Assembly (NCBI GenBank): GCA_963676655.2
Contig: CAXXKX010000003.1
Span: 3,534,001-3,598,000 of the forward strand
DNA: 64,000 bases
Direction: 5' to 3'
From: G963676655 sp963676655
Lineage (GTDB): Bacteria; Verrucomicrobiota; Lentisphaeria; Victivallales; Victivallaceae
The notes under the pieces were generated by a model. It saw only the letters and a list, made by a program, of their open reading frames with translations, had not been told where the DNA came from and did not search any database. This document shows positions 26,503 to 35,560 of this stretch, in pieces; the first letter of the stretch is position 1, and every line of letters starts with the position of its first letter. A program made the position numbers and the translations under genes.

Positions 26503-26925
26503 ATGATTACTATCACTAAAAAGGTAGAAAACGCCGTAGTCAGTGTTCTCTCAAGTCAAGCCGAATTGACCGGCGTTGAAGTAATTAACTGTAAATCAGC
26601 GATTACACATGCAACATTTCCTCGGGTTATGGTTAAATGCAAGGATTTAGGTTCCCTCATTCCCGGAAATGTACAACCTTACAAAGCAACATTAGAGTTG
26701 ACGGTGCAAACTGAAGCTACAGTCGATGTGGAAGGTGATACGTGTGAAAATATCGCTGATGCGGTATCAAGCATTTTACAGCCGCCAAACGGTTTGCTTG
26801 CGGTTGACACTGCATTTGTTGATGGCAAGTTGGATAAACTGGAATTCCAGCTGATAGATGAACTGCGGAAGCAAAATGAGGTGTTCAACTTCAAGATGAA
26901 TGCTGAAGTCTATGTGCAGGGATAA
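26503..26925 (+). CDS. Hypothetical protein, possibly phage tail-associated
   Basis: A 140-aa soluble protein starting MITITKKVENAVVSVL. An AGAGAAG ribosome-like site lies 6 bases upstream. The order helix, strand (FPRVMVKCKD), strand (YKATLELTVQTEATVDVE), helix (CENIADAVSSILQ), strand (FNFKMNAEVYV) resembles the small tail-completion/terminator proteins of phages, with a characteristic long amphipathic strand before the second helix. The resemblance is by pattern only and weak. The next gene starts 60 bases on, so the two are probably co-transcribed. Confidence 0.4.
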   Translation: MITITKKVENAVVSVLSSQAELTGVEVINCKSAITHATFPRVMVKCKDLGSLIPGNVQPYKATLELTVQTEATVDVEGDTCENIADAVSSILQPPNGLLAVDTAFVDGKLDKLEFQLIDELRKQNEVFNFKMNAEVYVQG

Positions 26926-26985
26926 AACTATAAATTTGATTGCATGCATAATTGCATCCGCAATATCAAGTACAGGAGGAAAATA

Positions 26986-27294
26986 ATGTTATTTGACTAT
27001 GATGCGATTCTACAAAAATTTTATCTGGCAGACTCTCCGGAATATCACAAATATCGTGATGGTTTTATAGAACTAGCTAAGAACTATGCCATCTATGATG
27101 CAGAGACGTCTCGGTCGCTTCATCTGGCCGGACAACTTCTGACAATTTTGGAAAGCGGTGAAGAAATCGCATTTACAGCCGGTCCAAGAGTAACTTCGAT
27201 ATCCCAACTCAGCTTTATCGAAGATGCACCGGAAGTGGCGAAAATAGTAGAGAAATGTCTTGAAGACGGGCTTTCTGCAATGGAAATTATATAA
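26986..27294 (+). CDS. Small hypothetical protein
   Basis: A 102-aa soluble protein; the ATG at 26986 has AGGAGG 6 bases upstream, far better than an in-frame ATG at 26944. The sequence is mostly helical (YDAILQKFYLADSPEYHKYR, ETSRSLHLAGQLLTILESG, EVAKIVEKCLEDGLSAMEII) with no membrane segment. It lies between the preceding small protein and the candidate cysteine enzyme at 27329, all on the same strand with gaps of 34-60 bases. No family is recognised; adaptor or chaperone roles would fit such a size and position but are not supported directly. Confidence 0.5.
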   Translation: MLFDYDAILQKFYLADSPEYHKYRDGFIELAKNYAIYDAETSRSLHLAGQLLTILESGEEIAFTAGPRVTSISQLSFIEDAPEVAKIVEKCLEDGLSAMEII

Positions 27295-27328
27295 AATTAG
27301 TGTATAATAAATATAAGGATATAGTAAA

Positions 27329-28168
27329 ATGGAAAAATTAAACTTGGGGTCTTTCAAGAATTCACCAGAATGGCGCGAAATACAACGGAATATACAGGAA
27401 AAAAGAAGAAAATTAAAACTGTTGCGTGATGAGTTTATACGCTTGGAAAAACAGAAAAGCCATAATCCAACAGTATTAAAAAACAAATATCGTCAATACA
27501 ATGAGGTTGCTGCAAAATTAAGCAAAGAAGCAAAAAAAGAGAATCGGGAACAGTATCTCAAATGGGCAAATAGGATTTTGTTGATATGGAAGAAACAACA
27601 AATCAAACTTCTCATGGAAAAGTTTGAACATCTTATTCCCAAAGAGTCGTTTATTATTATAGGAGCGAATAATACAAGAAAAGTGTATATTCAACCGGAA
27701 GAAGCTCGTAAGCAGGCTCAGGAACTCGTGAATGCAATTGTAAATACGGTGTATTTTAAACTAAAAGAAGGTATTGAAAAATATGGAAAATTGCCACTTG
27801 GAGGTAACAGGGGCAATTGGAGTAGTTTAGTAAACAAGGGGGAGGTGCAATGTGCAGATAAAGATTGTAAAGGGTGGTCGGATATTATTCAGTATCAATG
27901 CCTGAAGATTATAACTGAATATGTTAAAAAAGACAAAAATGCTTTTTGGATGATTTGGAGACGATACGAGGGACATATAGTAATTACTGAACATAAGGGA
28001 ATAGGAGAACATAACTGGGTTGAATTCAGAGGAAAAGAAAAAAAAGAGAGAGTTATAATTGACCCGTGGCCTTCAGGAGGAAGACAAATATATTCCAAAG
28101 AACCATATGAAGGCAGAGAAGGAAAAAGCAGAGAGATTTTTCCTGTATTAACTGTAGATAAAAAATAA
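27329..28168 (+). CDS. Candidate papain/transglutaminase-like cysteine enzyme with coiled-coil N-terminus
   Basis: A 279-aa protein. Residues 15-100 form a charged coiled coil (REIQRNIQEKRRKLKLLRDEF). The C-terminal 110 residues hold CADKDCKGWSD (Cys 175/180), EHNWVEF (His 228) and VIIDPWPSGG (Asp 245). The Cys ... HNW.E ... DPW order is typical of papain-like and transglutaminase-like enzymes, a fold used by many bacterial effector toxins as well as peptidases. No signal peptide is present. A toxin or effector reading, with the following membrane protein as possible partner, is inference; a self-processing peptidase is the alternative. Confidence 0.5.
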   Translation: MEKLNLGSFKNSPEWREIQRNIQEKRRKLKLLRDEFIRLEKQKSHNPTVLKNKYRQYNEVAAKLSKEAKKENREQYLKWANRILLIWKKQQIKLLMEKFEHLIPKESFIIIGANNTRKVYIQPEEARKQAQELVNAIVNTVYFKLKEGIEKYGKLPLGGNRGNWSSLVNKGEVQCADKDCKGWSDIIQYQCLKIITEYVKKDKNAFWMIWRRYEGHIVITEHKGIGEHNWVEFRGKEKKERVIIDPWPSGGRQIYSKEPYEGREGKSREIFPVLTVDKK

Positions 28169-28356
28169 TTATTATATTTATACTTTGAGCGGGAGAAAAT
28201 TTAACTTTTAATGTGATGATGCCAAATGGCGGATTGATTTTTACAAGTCTTTGGCTACCAGAGGTAACTAGGGAGTTGTAAAGAGCAAAAACGGCGTTGG
28301 CAGGGCACAATTAAAAGTTAATATTTCAAGCGTTTAAAGTATAAAATTGAAGATTA

Positions 28357-28947
28357 ATGATAAAATATTTAAAAATAAAGAAAAAAAATATAATATTATT
28401 GCAAAAGTATTGTCGTATTAGAAAGCGCTTTATCTGGAGGGTTTTAATATTTTTGTTTATCTTTGATTTATTTCTGGGGCTGCTGGATGCGTATGCAAGA
28501 CACTTCAGTTCCTCAAAAAATAAATTTACTATGCTTAAACTGGAACAGACATATAAGATGTATTATATCAAAACTAACCGTTTTATTGCGAAATGGAATG
28601 ATGTTTACGATGACAAGACAAAAAGTTTACCATATCAATGGAATGACAGAGATTATGAAATACTCGCTCCTGCATCGATTAACTATATTCGCAAATTGCT
28701 CTATAAAAAAAAAGCGGCCTATTTATTGTTCAATATGAACGAGGCTGATGAAAGTATTAAGAACGACCCGAACACAATTATAATTGCATCCCCATACCCA
28801 TACAAAGGTAGACGTCGGGTATATACAGTGAATGCTTTAAAAGGCTTATCTGGAGAACGTAAATACTGGGTGGCTGAAGAGGATTTCCAAAAACAACTGC
28901 AACGGCAAAAATGGTTCCCTAAAGTAGAGATTCCGCCAGAAGATTAG
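28357..28947 (+). CDS. Single-pass membrane protein next to the candidate cysteine enzyme
   Basis: A 196-aa protein with a very basic N-terminus (MIKYLKIKKKNIILLQKYCRIRKR), one membrane helix (near 27-45) and a soluble domain of 145 residues containing ALKGLSGERKYWVAEEDFQKQLQRQKWFP. The charged N-terminus should stay inside with the domain outside. No strong ribosome site is visible before the ATG. It follows the cysteine enzyme by 188 bases on the same strand, and could be its partner or immunity factor; this is only positional. Confidence 0.5.
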   Translation: MIKYLKIKKKNIILLQKYCRIRKRFIWRVLIFLFIFDLFLGLLDAYARHFSSSKNKFTMLKLEQTYKMYYIKTNRFIAKWNDVYDDKTKSLPYQWNDRDYEILAPASINYIRKLLYKKKAAYLLFNMNEADESIKNDPNTIIIASPYPYKGRRRVYTVNALKGLSGERKYWVAEEDFQKQLQRQKWFPKVEIPPED

Positions 28948-28966
28948 CTTAGGGTTGTCCCTAAGC
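28947..28966. repeat. 8-bp perfect hairpin after the membrane protein
   Basis: GCTTAGGG TTGT CCCTAAGC. No T-run follows on either strand, so terminator function is doubtful. It lies between the preceding stop and a 5'-truncated helix-turn-helix ORF. Confidence 0.45.
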
Positions 28967-29387
28967 AAAATATAGTAAAGCAGAAAAAATCAATTTGATT
29001 GCTGAATGTAAAGAACTCGGATTGTCGTTCAAGGAATTTGCAAAGCAAAAAGATATCTCTGTCCAGAATCTATATAATTGGCAACGCAATCATGCCGATA
29101 TCATTGCCGAGAGGTTAAATGCAGGAGATGCCAAAACAAAAATTATAGCTGCACTGGTACAGGAAATACTGAAGACCAAGAACAATACCATTCAGGAAGA
29201 GGAAGACCGGCTGATTACTGAAATAGCCAGACTGAAATATAACAAAGGTGAATATCCCAATGAAGCCCTGTTAAATGCCGTTCGTGACGGCATGCAAGCA
29301 AAATGTTCCGATGGCGAAAGCCTTATCTCCATTCTCATCCAGGAACATGCCATTCTGATGTACCAGGAAGATTATGAGCATGAGTAA
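28965..29387 (+). pseudogene. Helix-turn-helix protein lacking a normal start (transposase/terminase-small-like remnant)
   Basis: The frame is open from 28965, after a TAA at 28962, and reads AKYSKAEKINLIAECKELGL before the first possible start, a TTG at 28995 without ribosome site. The body has a helix-turn-helix (FKEFAKQKDISVQNLYNWQR), as in IS3-type OrfA and phage terminase small subunits, then helical sequence to the end (IQEHAILMYQEDYEHE). Similarity to such proteins begins before the TTG, so I read it as a 5'-decayed gene. Residues GDAKTKI are shared, in DNA as well, with the start of the next gene. Confidence 0.45.
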
Positions 29388-29523
29388 TGGAAAACAAATA
29401 TATACATTTTAAGACCTCACAATTAACGCTTATTTTTTTTATTGTACTTGAAAGTGATGACAAATATGGATAGATTAGTTATGTAAATAGTTTACTAGAA
29501 ATCTTATGAGTAAGAGGGATTGA

Positions 29524-31236
29524 ATGGGAGACGCCAAAACGAAAATTACACCAGCAGGATATCCTGAATCGTCTTTCAAGGAGTCAGATTCAGTACAATG
29601 CCTTCAATCATTGATAAAAAATAAATATATTAAACCCCATATCAACGTTGATGACAAAATCCCTAACCATGATGGACATATAGAAATACTTGACGATAAC
29701 CGCATCCCAAAAGGCAGAGTAACTGTTCAAATAAAAACCATTCCTAAAGGACGAATGCAATATTCGTGTAACATGAAATATGTTTCTTACTCTGAAACTA
29801 TTTCAGAACCATTTCTTATGATATGTGTAGATGTGAGTAACAATAAAGCTTATTGGAGGCATATTGAACCTGTTATGCCTGAAATAAAAGAAGGACAAGC
29901 ATTTTTCACAATCTACTTTTCAGATACGGACGCTATTGACGACACTGAAAATTATATTCAGCAATGGCTGAGAATATGTACGGAGTATAAAGAAAGAATT
30001 TCAAATTATCCAATATTAAAAAAAAAGCTCACTGAAAAAGAACAACTGCCTGATGGAGCCTTCGCTTATCAACAGATGATTGATTATATAAATTCGGAAC
30101 TCGATACAAATTGGAAGACAATTAAATCAAAGTTTTTTGCTTCAACATGGAAAATTGGAATAGGGATATATGATAATACCGTTGACTATACATATTTGTT
30201 GTATCAAGTTCCATATGGTGAAACAGGCACCATAGTTAGAAAGCTTACAAAGGATGATGATAAATATTTTGACAACAAAGAGCCAACTTTTATTTCTAAA
30301 ACCTGGCATAGTCATTTTAGTTATACGGAAAGCAGGAAACATGGGTTTGAATTTATCCAAAAATATGTCAAGATGGCATTATCTGAATACAAATTCGTGG
30401 TACAAGGGAAAATCCTTTCCAGTGAAATCATTACCGCATTTTGTCGACATTACGCCGATGCCTTAGAGGTTGATACAAATATTTCTTTAAATGCTCAGGA
30501 TGTCTATGGGAAAATTATGTCACGTTTTTTTAATTACCAATGGCTGAATGAGCAATCTACTCAAATTAAAGTTCATTCAATTTTGGGCCGAATCAGGGTG
30601 GTAATGAAAAACGTATTAGTCAACACAATTTATTCACCTCATACACCTTGGCCTGATAACAAGTTATCCATTTTCCCTCTATCTTCACTTCAAGAAGCTC
30701 TAAGATACATGAATATGGCTTCCATTGTTACAAGTCTTCCTCCTCCTGATATAATAAGCGACCATGAGCACCCTATATTAGGTTTCTCCGATGATGCAGA
30801 GAAAAAACGAGCTATATATATTGCAGACAATTTTCTTACTGTATATGAAGAATTTATCACTGGAAATGGGCTTAACTTTATAAACCCTCCTTTTCTGAAT
30901 CCTAGGCAAACAATAATTTTCGTATATGCCCCCAGACCAAATAAAAAAGCTGGAGAAAACCGTCGTTATGTCACATCATTAACAGCGATTCGTGTTGATA
31001 ATAAAGATGCAATACTTCCAAGATATACGCTTATCATAAAGAATTCTGACGATGAAATATCTAAGTTATTAAAGGATGGAAACATCTTTATAAATAGGAA
31101 ACGCTTTAAATGCCTGTCTTGGCATGGACTTGGAGGCGAGTGCCTTTATTCATCAATGCCCCTATTTACCTTAACATACGCAATTCTAAAAAGTGATATA
31201 GAATCTTATTTTAGGAATCAAAAGACAAGGCTATAG
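29524..31236 (+). CDS. DUF4365-domain protein (PD-(D/E)XK nuclease-like), candidate defence gene
   Basis: A 570-aa protein with AAGAGGGA upstream. Residues 20-165 match the DUF4365 pattern: INVDDKIPNHDGHIEI gives Asp 50 and Glu 54, and VTVQIKTIPKG gives the Q-x-K part of a PD-(D/E)XK nuclease core. The C-terminal 400 residues are unrecognised, with mixed alpha/beta content. DUF4365 proteins occur in many predicted anti-phage loci (established). The stop lies 10 bases before a TIR-like gene, so the two form a likely two-gene unit: a nuclease-like sensor or effector plus a nucleotide-acting effector. That functional reading is inference. Confidence 0.65.
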   Translation: MGDAKTKITPAGYPESSFKESDSVQCLQSLIKNKYIKPHINVDDKIPNHDGHIEILDDNRIPKGRVTVQIKTIPKGRMQYSCNMKYVSYSETISEPFLMICVDVSNNKAYWRHIEPVMPEIKEGQAFFTIYFSDTDAIDDTENYIQQWLRICTEYKERISNYPILKKKLTEKEQLPDGAFAYQQMIDYINSELDTNWKTIKSKFFASTWKIGIGIYDNTVDYTYLLYQVPYGETGTIVRKLTKDDDKYFDNKEPTFISKTWHSHFSYTESRKHGFEFIQKYVKMALSEYKFVVQGKILSSEIITAFCRHYADALEVDTNISLNAQDVYGKIMSRFFNYQWLNEQSTQIKVHSILGRIRVVMKNVLVNTIYSPHTPWPDNKLSIFPLSSLQEALRYMNMASIVTSLPPPDIISDHEHPILGFSDDAEKKRAIYIADNFLTVYEEFITGNGLNFINPPFLNPRQTIIFVYAPRPNKKAGENRRYVTSLTAIRVDNKDAILPRYTLIIKNSDDEISKLLKDGNIFINRKRFKCLSWHGLGGECLYSSMPLFTLTYAILKSDIESYFRNQKTRL

Positions 31237-31246
31237 GGAGGTCTTA

Positions 31247-32494
31247 ATGAAAGACAAATACACAATATTTTATTCATGGCAATCTGATTTGCCTAATAAA
31301 ACAAATAGAGGCTTTATTGAAGATGCATTAAAAAGGGCTTCAAAATTAATTTCTAAAGATATTGATGTTGAAATTGCGGTTGACAGGGACACAAAAGGAG
31401 TAGCCGGAGCTCCAGAGATTCACGATACAATTTTTGATAAAATTAGAAATGCTGATATTTTTGTCGCTGATATTTCAATTATTAACAAACCAGCCAGTTT
31501 CCTTGCACTTATACAATTTTTTTCACGAAACAAAATTAGATTAATGCCGAACCCAAATGTCCTAATAGAACTGGGTTATGCACTTTCTGAACTAGGAGAA
31601 AATAGGATTATTTTAATTCATAATTCCTTTTCAGGAAAAATTGAAAATTTACCTTTTGACATTAATAAAAAACGTGTAATCTCATATGAGTTGACTAGTA
31701 ATTGTAATAATAAACATTTAGAGCGTGATTTCTTAGTAAAAACACTAAACACGGCTATTTCCAAGATAATAGAATATGATGAAGATAATCCTAAAAAGGG
31801 TAAAATAAATGTTAGATTTGGTTTTGCTAATATTGAAAAAAGACAACCAATTGAATCCGATTTAAATTTTGAAAATCAATATCTTATTGTTAAAGATGAT
31901 ATTTCTGATTACATTAAACCTAGGTCTTCATTCGACCATTTTACTGTCCCAATCACTGGGCAACGAATCAATAATGATTTCTATAGAGAAATATATGATT
32001 ATTCTTTGAAGTATAATTTATGCAAACAGATTAATTTTTACTTTAGTAATAAGAGCACTGTTGCATTGACTAATATTAAAATAGATATAATTATTCCTAA
32101 CCCAAAAGGAGATGTAGAAGTTTATGAAGAATTACCAACTCCTCCTGCTAGAACATATAATTTCTTGAGTAATATATACACAAATAATAAATTTTCTAAT
32201 AACATAGCATCGATAGCAAGTGAATATAATTATACTATCAAAGAATGCAAAGAATATATTTTAATCGAATATAGTATAAAAAGCTTACAGCCGTCAAGAA
32301 CAATTTTTTTTGATGATGATTTCTTTATTGGGTCAAAAGTGTCTCAGAAAACAGATATAAAAGTTGAAATTAGAGCAAATGAACTACCTGAACCTATATA
32401 TGAAAAATTGCATATTATTTTTAATACTGAAGTAATCGAAAAGACTTCACAAGAATTTGAACACCATGTTAATTCTTATTTTAAAGAAACTTAA
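31247..32494 (+). CDS. TIR-like (FYSWQSDLP-type) protein, candidate defence effector
   Basis: A 415-aa protein with GGGAGG 6 bases upstream. The first 130 residues form a TIR/nucleoside-deoxyribosyltransferase-like domain: TIFYSWQSDLPNKTNRGFIE, VAVDRDT-type strand (EIAVDRDTKGVAGAP), ADIFVADISI and PNPNVLIELGYALSELG, the last giving the likely catalytic Glu 108. Proteins with this SWQSDLP opening are linked to bacterial immunity. The C-terminal 250 residues are beta-rich and AT-biased in codon use. It follows the DUF4365 gene by 10 bases. If active it should act on NAD or a nucleotide signal; this is not shown by sequence alone. Confidence 0.65.
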   Translation: MKDKYTIFYSWQSDLPNKTNRGFIEDALKRASKLISKDIDVEIAVDRDTKGVAGAPEIHDTIFDKIRNADIFVADISIINKPASFLALIQFFSRNKIRLMPNPNVLIELGYALSELGENRIILIHNSFSGKIENLPFDINKKRVISYELTSNCNNKHLERDFLVKTLNTAISKIIEYDEDNPKKGKINVRFGFANIEKRQPIESDLNFENQYLIVKDDISDYIKPRSSFDHFTVPITGQRINNDFYREIYDYSLKYNLCKQINFYFSNKSTVALTNIKIDIIIPNPKGDVEVYEELPTPPARTYNFLSNIYTNNKFSNNIASIASEYNYTIKECKEYILIEYSIKSLQPSRTIFFDDDFFIGSKVSQKTDIKVEIRANELPEPIYEKLHIIFNTEVIEKTSQEFEHHVNSYFKET

Positions 32495-32642
32495 TTTAAC
32501 AAAAAGTATTTCGATTTGTTTTATTTTGATATCAGTTAACCCTTGACTCCGAATGACTCCGTTTTCGTTTTGTAAAGGGTAAGTCAGTTCAGGGTAAAGT
32601 TAGTAAAACGGGAATAAAGTATCTTTTTGCAGTTATAAAAGA

Positions 32643-32677
32643 AACAAGGCACTTACTTTTATTGTAAGTGCCTTGTT
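32643..32677. terminator. Bidirectional terminator, left repeat copy
   Basis: Fourteen perfect pairs, AACAAGGCACTTAC with GTAAGTGCCTTGTT, 7-base loop, T-rich on the minus-strand side. It is a copy of the tRNA terminator at 56466-56500. Confidence 0.65.
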
Positions 32678-32687
32678 AGTAAAGAGA

Positions 32688-32739
32688 TGGTGGTGGGCGG
32701 TGGATTCGAACCACCGAAGCTACCGCAGCAGATTTACAG
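32688..32739 (-). pseudogene. Truncated tRNA-Tyr (3' half only), integration core
   Basis: Read on the minus strand it runs from the anticodon (GTA) loop through the variable arm, T arm, acceptor 3' strand and CCA, identical to the intact gene at 56511-56594. The 5' half is absent; unrelated sequence starts at 32740. Confidence 0.85.
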
Positions 32740-32852
32740 CAGAGCTCAAACAAGCATATTCCCTGCGTAACTTCAAATTTCTGACTCCAATTGACTCCGA
32801 TACCCATTGTATCGCTAAACTTCAAAGCGACAAATAAAGCTTAAGTAAAATA

Positions 32853-33716
32853 TCATTTGTCCTCTGGGGTGGCGACTCCTGATGAACGTTCTTCAGTTGC
32901 TTGAGTTTTTGTATTATTGTTTTCTTGAATATCCTTAATTTTATATCCCTTTACATATTCCGGCGCTTTAAATCCATGACCAGACAGCACTGAACATATA
33001 TCATCATTATCTGCTAATAGTGGTTTTAATTTAATAACTAAATTTTTAATATAATCATCAGTAATTTTTGAATTAGAACTTTTTTCTTTGAGCATAAGTT
33101 CTAGTAGAACCATATCACATGTGAATGAGCAATTCTTTTTCTCAGTATTTTGCTTCACCATCGTTTCAAATTGCGATAAAGAAATGGTTTGTATGAAATT
33201 TTTAATAGGAGTACATGATAATTTCAATTTATGACAGTTCTTAGTTTCTTTTAACAAATATGAATTTTTAGTATCTATATATATAGACAAAAAGTTTGGA
33301 AGGGGCTTTTTATTCTCAAAAGGAATGTCAAATATTACATCATTTAACATTAAGTCACTATCAATGCATTTAATTCGTAATGTTGAATCAGGAGTCCATT
33401 CCCAGATAAACCAATTTTTATCATCATACGTAACGGTAAAAGAATCACTCGCCGCTGAACTATTTTCAAATATCTTTTTGCTATTAGCAATAAACACAAG
33501 GTATGGGTCAGGGTCATCATTTTTCCCCCATAATTGCCCTCCAACATTTTTATTTTGCATAAGGCTCAAATTTAGCGTTTTTAGGTGAATAATATAGATT
33601 TGTTTATTAAGAGTTTTCCTCGGAGATGTAGAAAGAGATTCTGCACCTTGAGAAATTACAGTTATAGTTGTTACAATTAATACAAAAATATATTTTTTAA
33701 GAATTGCCATTGCCAT
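32853..33716 (-). CDS. Exported protein with C2-like domain
   Basis: A 287-aa protein with AGGAGC before the ATG and a signal peptide (KKYIFVLIVTTITVISQGAES). Residues about 40-160 follow the C2 beta-sandwich pattern: IYIIHLKTLNLSLM, DDPDPYLVFIANSK, WFIWEWTPDSTLRIKCIDSDLMLNDVIFDI, with Asp residues placed as in Ca2+-binding C2 loops. The C-terminal part (SFTCDMVLLELMLKEKSSNS) is helical. C2 domains bind phospholipid or protein. It is last of three minus-strand genes that include a nuclease-like membrane protein, separated from it by 137 bases, so it may be part of the same secreted or envelope function. Confidence 0.5.
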   Translation of the reverse strand: MAMAILKKYIFVLIVTTITVISQGAESLSTSPRKTLNKQIYIIHLKTLNLSLMQNKNVGGQLWGKNDDPDPYLVFIANSKKIFENSSAASDSFTVTYDDKNWFIWEWTPDSTLRIKCIDSDLMLNDVIFDIPFENKKPLPNFLSIYIDTKNSYLLKETKNCHKLKLSCTPIKNFIQTISLSQFETMVKQNTEKKNCSFTCDMVLLELMLKEKSSNSKITDDYIKNLVIKLKPLLADNDDICSVLSGHGFKAPEYVKGYKIKDIQENNNTKTQATEERSSGVATPEDK

Positions 33717-33853
33717 CTTGCTCCTTTTTAAAAGTTCTTTTTTTTAGTTTATAATTGCCCTGGAAACATTCTCTTTTAATCTTGAGATAACTCCTTTCCA
33801 TTAATATAAAATTAATATTTAAAGAAAATTATACAATAATTAAATAAATACTT

Positions 33854-35560
33854 TCAATTAACGTTATATTTATTCCTTAACCACTGAATTGTTAAATCAG
33901 TCCTTTCTTTTTCTTTATATGCATCGTACAATTGCCAACCCCAAATTATAGCCACAGTGGTTGCTGCTATAATAATGACAGTACCGCTAACGATAATGAT
34001 TCCACCTAGAGCCATTCCTCCTCCTCCAGCAGCAATCGAGCCTCCCCCAAGCCATGCAGAGACTGCATTTGTAGCGGCGATTCCTCCTAATGTTGATATT
34101 GGAGTTCCTGTGCTAGCTGTTCCAAAGGTCATTATTAGAGATATTGTTGCTGCATGTGCTAATTCTCCAACTATAGTGCCTACTGCGCCAGCAACAAACT
34201 GCTTGTTTGCCGTATCAATATCATGCAGACCCAAATAATATCCCCCATAGGCGAATAGACAACTGGAAAAAATTCCTGAAATACTTCTACTTATGGCGTT
34301 TGTCACTAGACTAGCCGATTGTACTCCTAACTGCTTTGCTGTTGATTGAGCGAAGCTATGCAATATTTGATTTTTGGTAAAAGATAGAGAAGCCAATTGT
34401 CCAACCGCAACGCCTGAGCTGATAGAGACAAATGCAACTCCACCTGTTTTTCCTAATTTCATATAATTAATTTTTCCATCGTTAACTAATTGAAATGTTA
34501 CTTCAGTCCCAATGACTATCGTAGAACCGATAATGCCAGCTTTAATGCTGTTTTGTGCCATGACTTTATACACAGATGGGTAGTTTTCTGACGAAACTAG
34601 ATTTTGATAATCTTTCGCATTTTTCAATATGTTTTTTGCATAAATATCAGATTCAGATTTAGACAATGCAGGTATTTTTCTTCGAATAATATCGGAAATC
34701 TCTTCCTGTGCAAATTTCCCCATTTTAGCCATATGCTTCGATGCCATATTAACTTCAAAAGAACCTATTTTATTGAGAGAGGCTATATCATTGGCCCCAG
34801 TCATTCTACTTGCATCCTTAATTGTAACTTTGAGAATATTTTTTTCAAAAACACACTGATATAAATATTTTTTATATGACAATAATCCCTTCCCATTTGC
34901 TATAAAGAATTTACCGTATGTATTAAGTTTTTGAGATGCTTCTGGTAGGCAGTTTCTATTTCCTTGATATTTCCATGCATCTTTGCTTCCTTTTCGCCAA
35001 AAAATGATTTCCTCTCCATTTTTCAGTTTGATAGGAATAGAATGTCCCTGAATGCCCGTAGGCATTTTCGCTTGCTTCATTCCAGATTTAACTAAAGATG
35101 CTAAGTCCGTATAGCGGTTACCCATGGCAATAAGGCGCTTATCTGTCCATTGACGGCCCAGTTGTATTCCATCCCTTGTGACTTTATTTAGCTGGCTAGT
35201 TCCATACTTTACTTCCGATACTATTAATCTAGTAGGAAGACCGTTACTGTTAACTTTTAGAGCAATTCCATCAATGCCTTGGGGGCCCACACGAGGAGCC
35301 ACATTTATCCATCCTCCTGATAAGTTTAACTGGGATAGAAGTGTGTTAGAAGCAATTTTTTCAGCTATTTCACCTTTCAATATACTAGCTGTTATAACAG
35401 ACTTGCTCAAAGCTACATCAGCCCTTGCGAGAGCTGTAGATAATACAGAATGTCCAGCAACTTCTCCTAAAACAACATTTTTACTATATAGATTATCCTT
35501 GGCTAAGACCATGAGAGTTAGCGAAAACCATATATATAGAGAGAGAAAGTTTTTTTTCAT
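33854..35560 (-). CDS. Exported PD-(D/E)XK nuclease-like protein with Gly-rich membrane domain
   Basis: A 568-aa protein with a signal peptide (FLSLYIWFSLTLMVLAKD). Residues 60-145 hold a nuclease-like core: Glu 64, GPQGIDGIAL (Asp 97), LIVSEVKYG (Glu 116, Lys 118) and TDKRL, typical of restriction-like nuclease toxin domains. The second half contains long Gly/Ala-rich hydrophobic runs (ISTLGGIAATNAVSAWLGGG, AAGGGGMALGGIIIVSGTV) like glycine-zipper membrane segments. The start overlaps the upstream stop by one base (TAATG), so translation is coupled. A contact-dependent or envelope-crossing nuclease effector is a reasonable inference; no immunity gene is obvious. Confidence 0.55.
   Translation of the reverse strand: MKKNFLSLYIWFSLTLMVLAKDNLYSKNVVLGEVAGHSVLSTALARADVALSKSVITASILKGEIAEKIASNTLLSQLNLSGGWINVAPRVGPQGIDGIALKVNSNGLPTRLIVSEVKYGTSQLNKVTRDGIQLGRQWTDKRLIAMGNRYTDLASLVKSGMKQAKMPTGIQGHSIPIKLKNGEEIIFWRKGSKDAWKYQGNRNCLPEASQKLNTYGKFFIANGKGLLSYKKYLYQCVFEKNILKVTIKDASRMTGANDIASLNKIGSFEVNMASKHMAKMGKFAQEEISDIIRRKIPALSKSESDIYAKNILKNAKDYQNLVSSENYPSVYKVMAQNSIKAGIIGSTIVIGTEVTFQLVNDGKINYMKLGKTGGVAFVSISSGVAVGQLASLSFTKNQILHSFAQSTAKQLGVQSASLVTNAISRSISGIFSSCLFAYGGYYLGLHDIDTANKQFVAGAVGTIVGELAHAATISLIMTFGTASTGTPISTLGGIAATNAVSAWLGGGSIAAGGGGMALGGIIIVSGTVIIIAATTVAIIWGWQLYDAYKEKERTDLTIQWLRNKYNVN

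Larger units (their letters stand above)
32543..32739 (+). repeat. 197-bp direct repeat, left copy: attachment-site junction with tRNA-Tyr 3' half
   Basis: Matches 56366-56562 with about 5 differences. It contains an arm-like TTGACTCCGAATGACTCCG (32543), a terminator hairpin (32643-32677) and the 3' 52 bases of a tRNA-Tyr (32688-32739), breaking off in the anticodon loop. A further TGACTCCAATTGACTCC lies outside it at 32782. This is an integration junction; having arm-like repeats on both sides makes it attP-like. Confidence 0.85.

Noticed and set aside
28947..28966. Intrinsic terminator for the 28357 gene
   Set aside because: The stem is perfect but no T-run follows on the coding strand, so it is listed only as a repeat.
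32853..33716. Phospholipase or synaptotagmin-like function for the C2-like protein
   Set aside because: Only the beta-sandwich pattern is visible; there is no catalytic domain, so no enzyme name is given.
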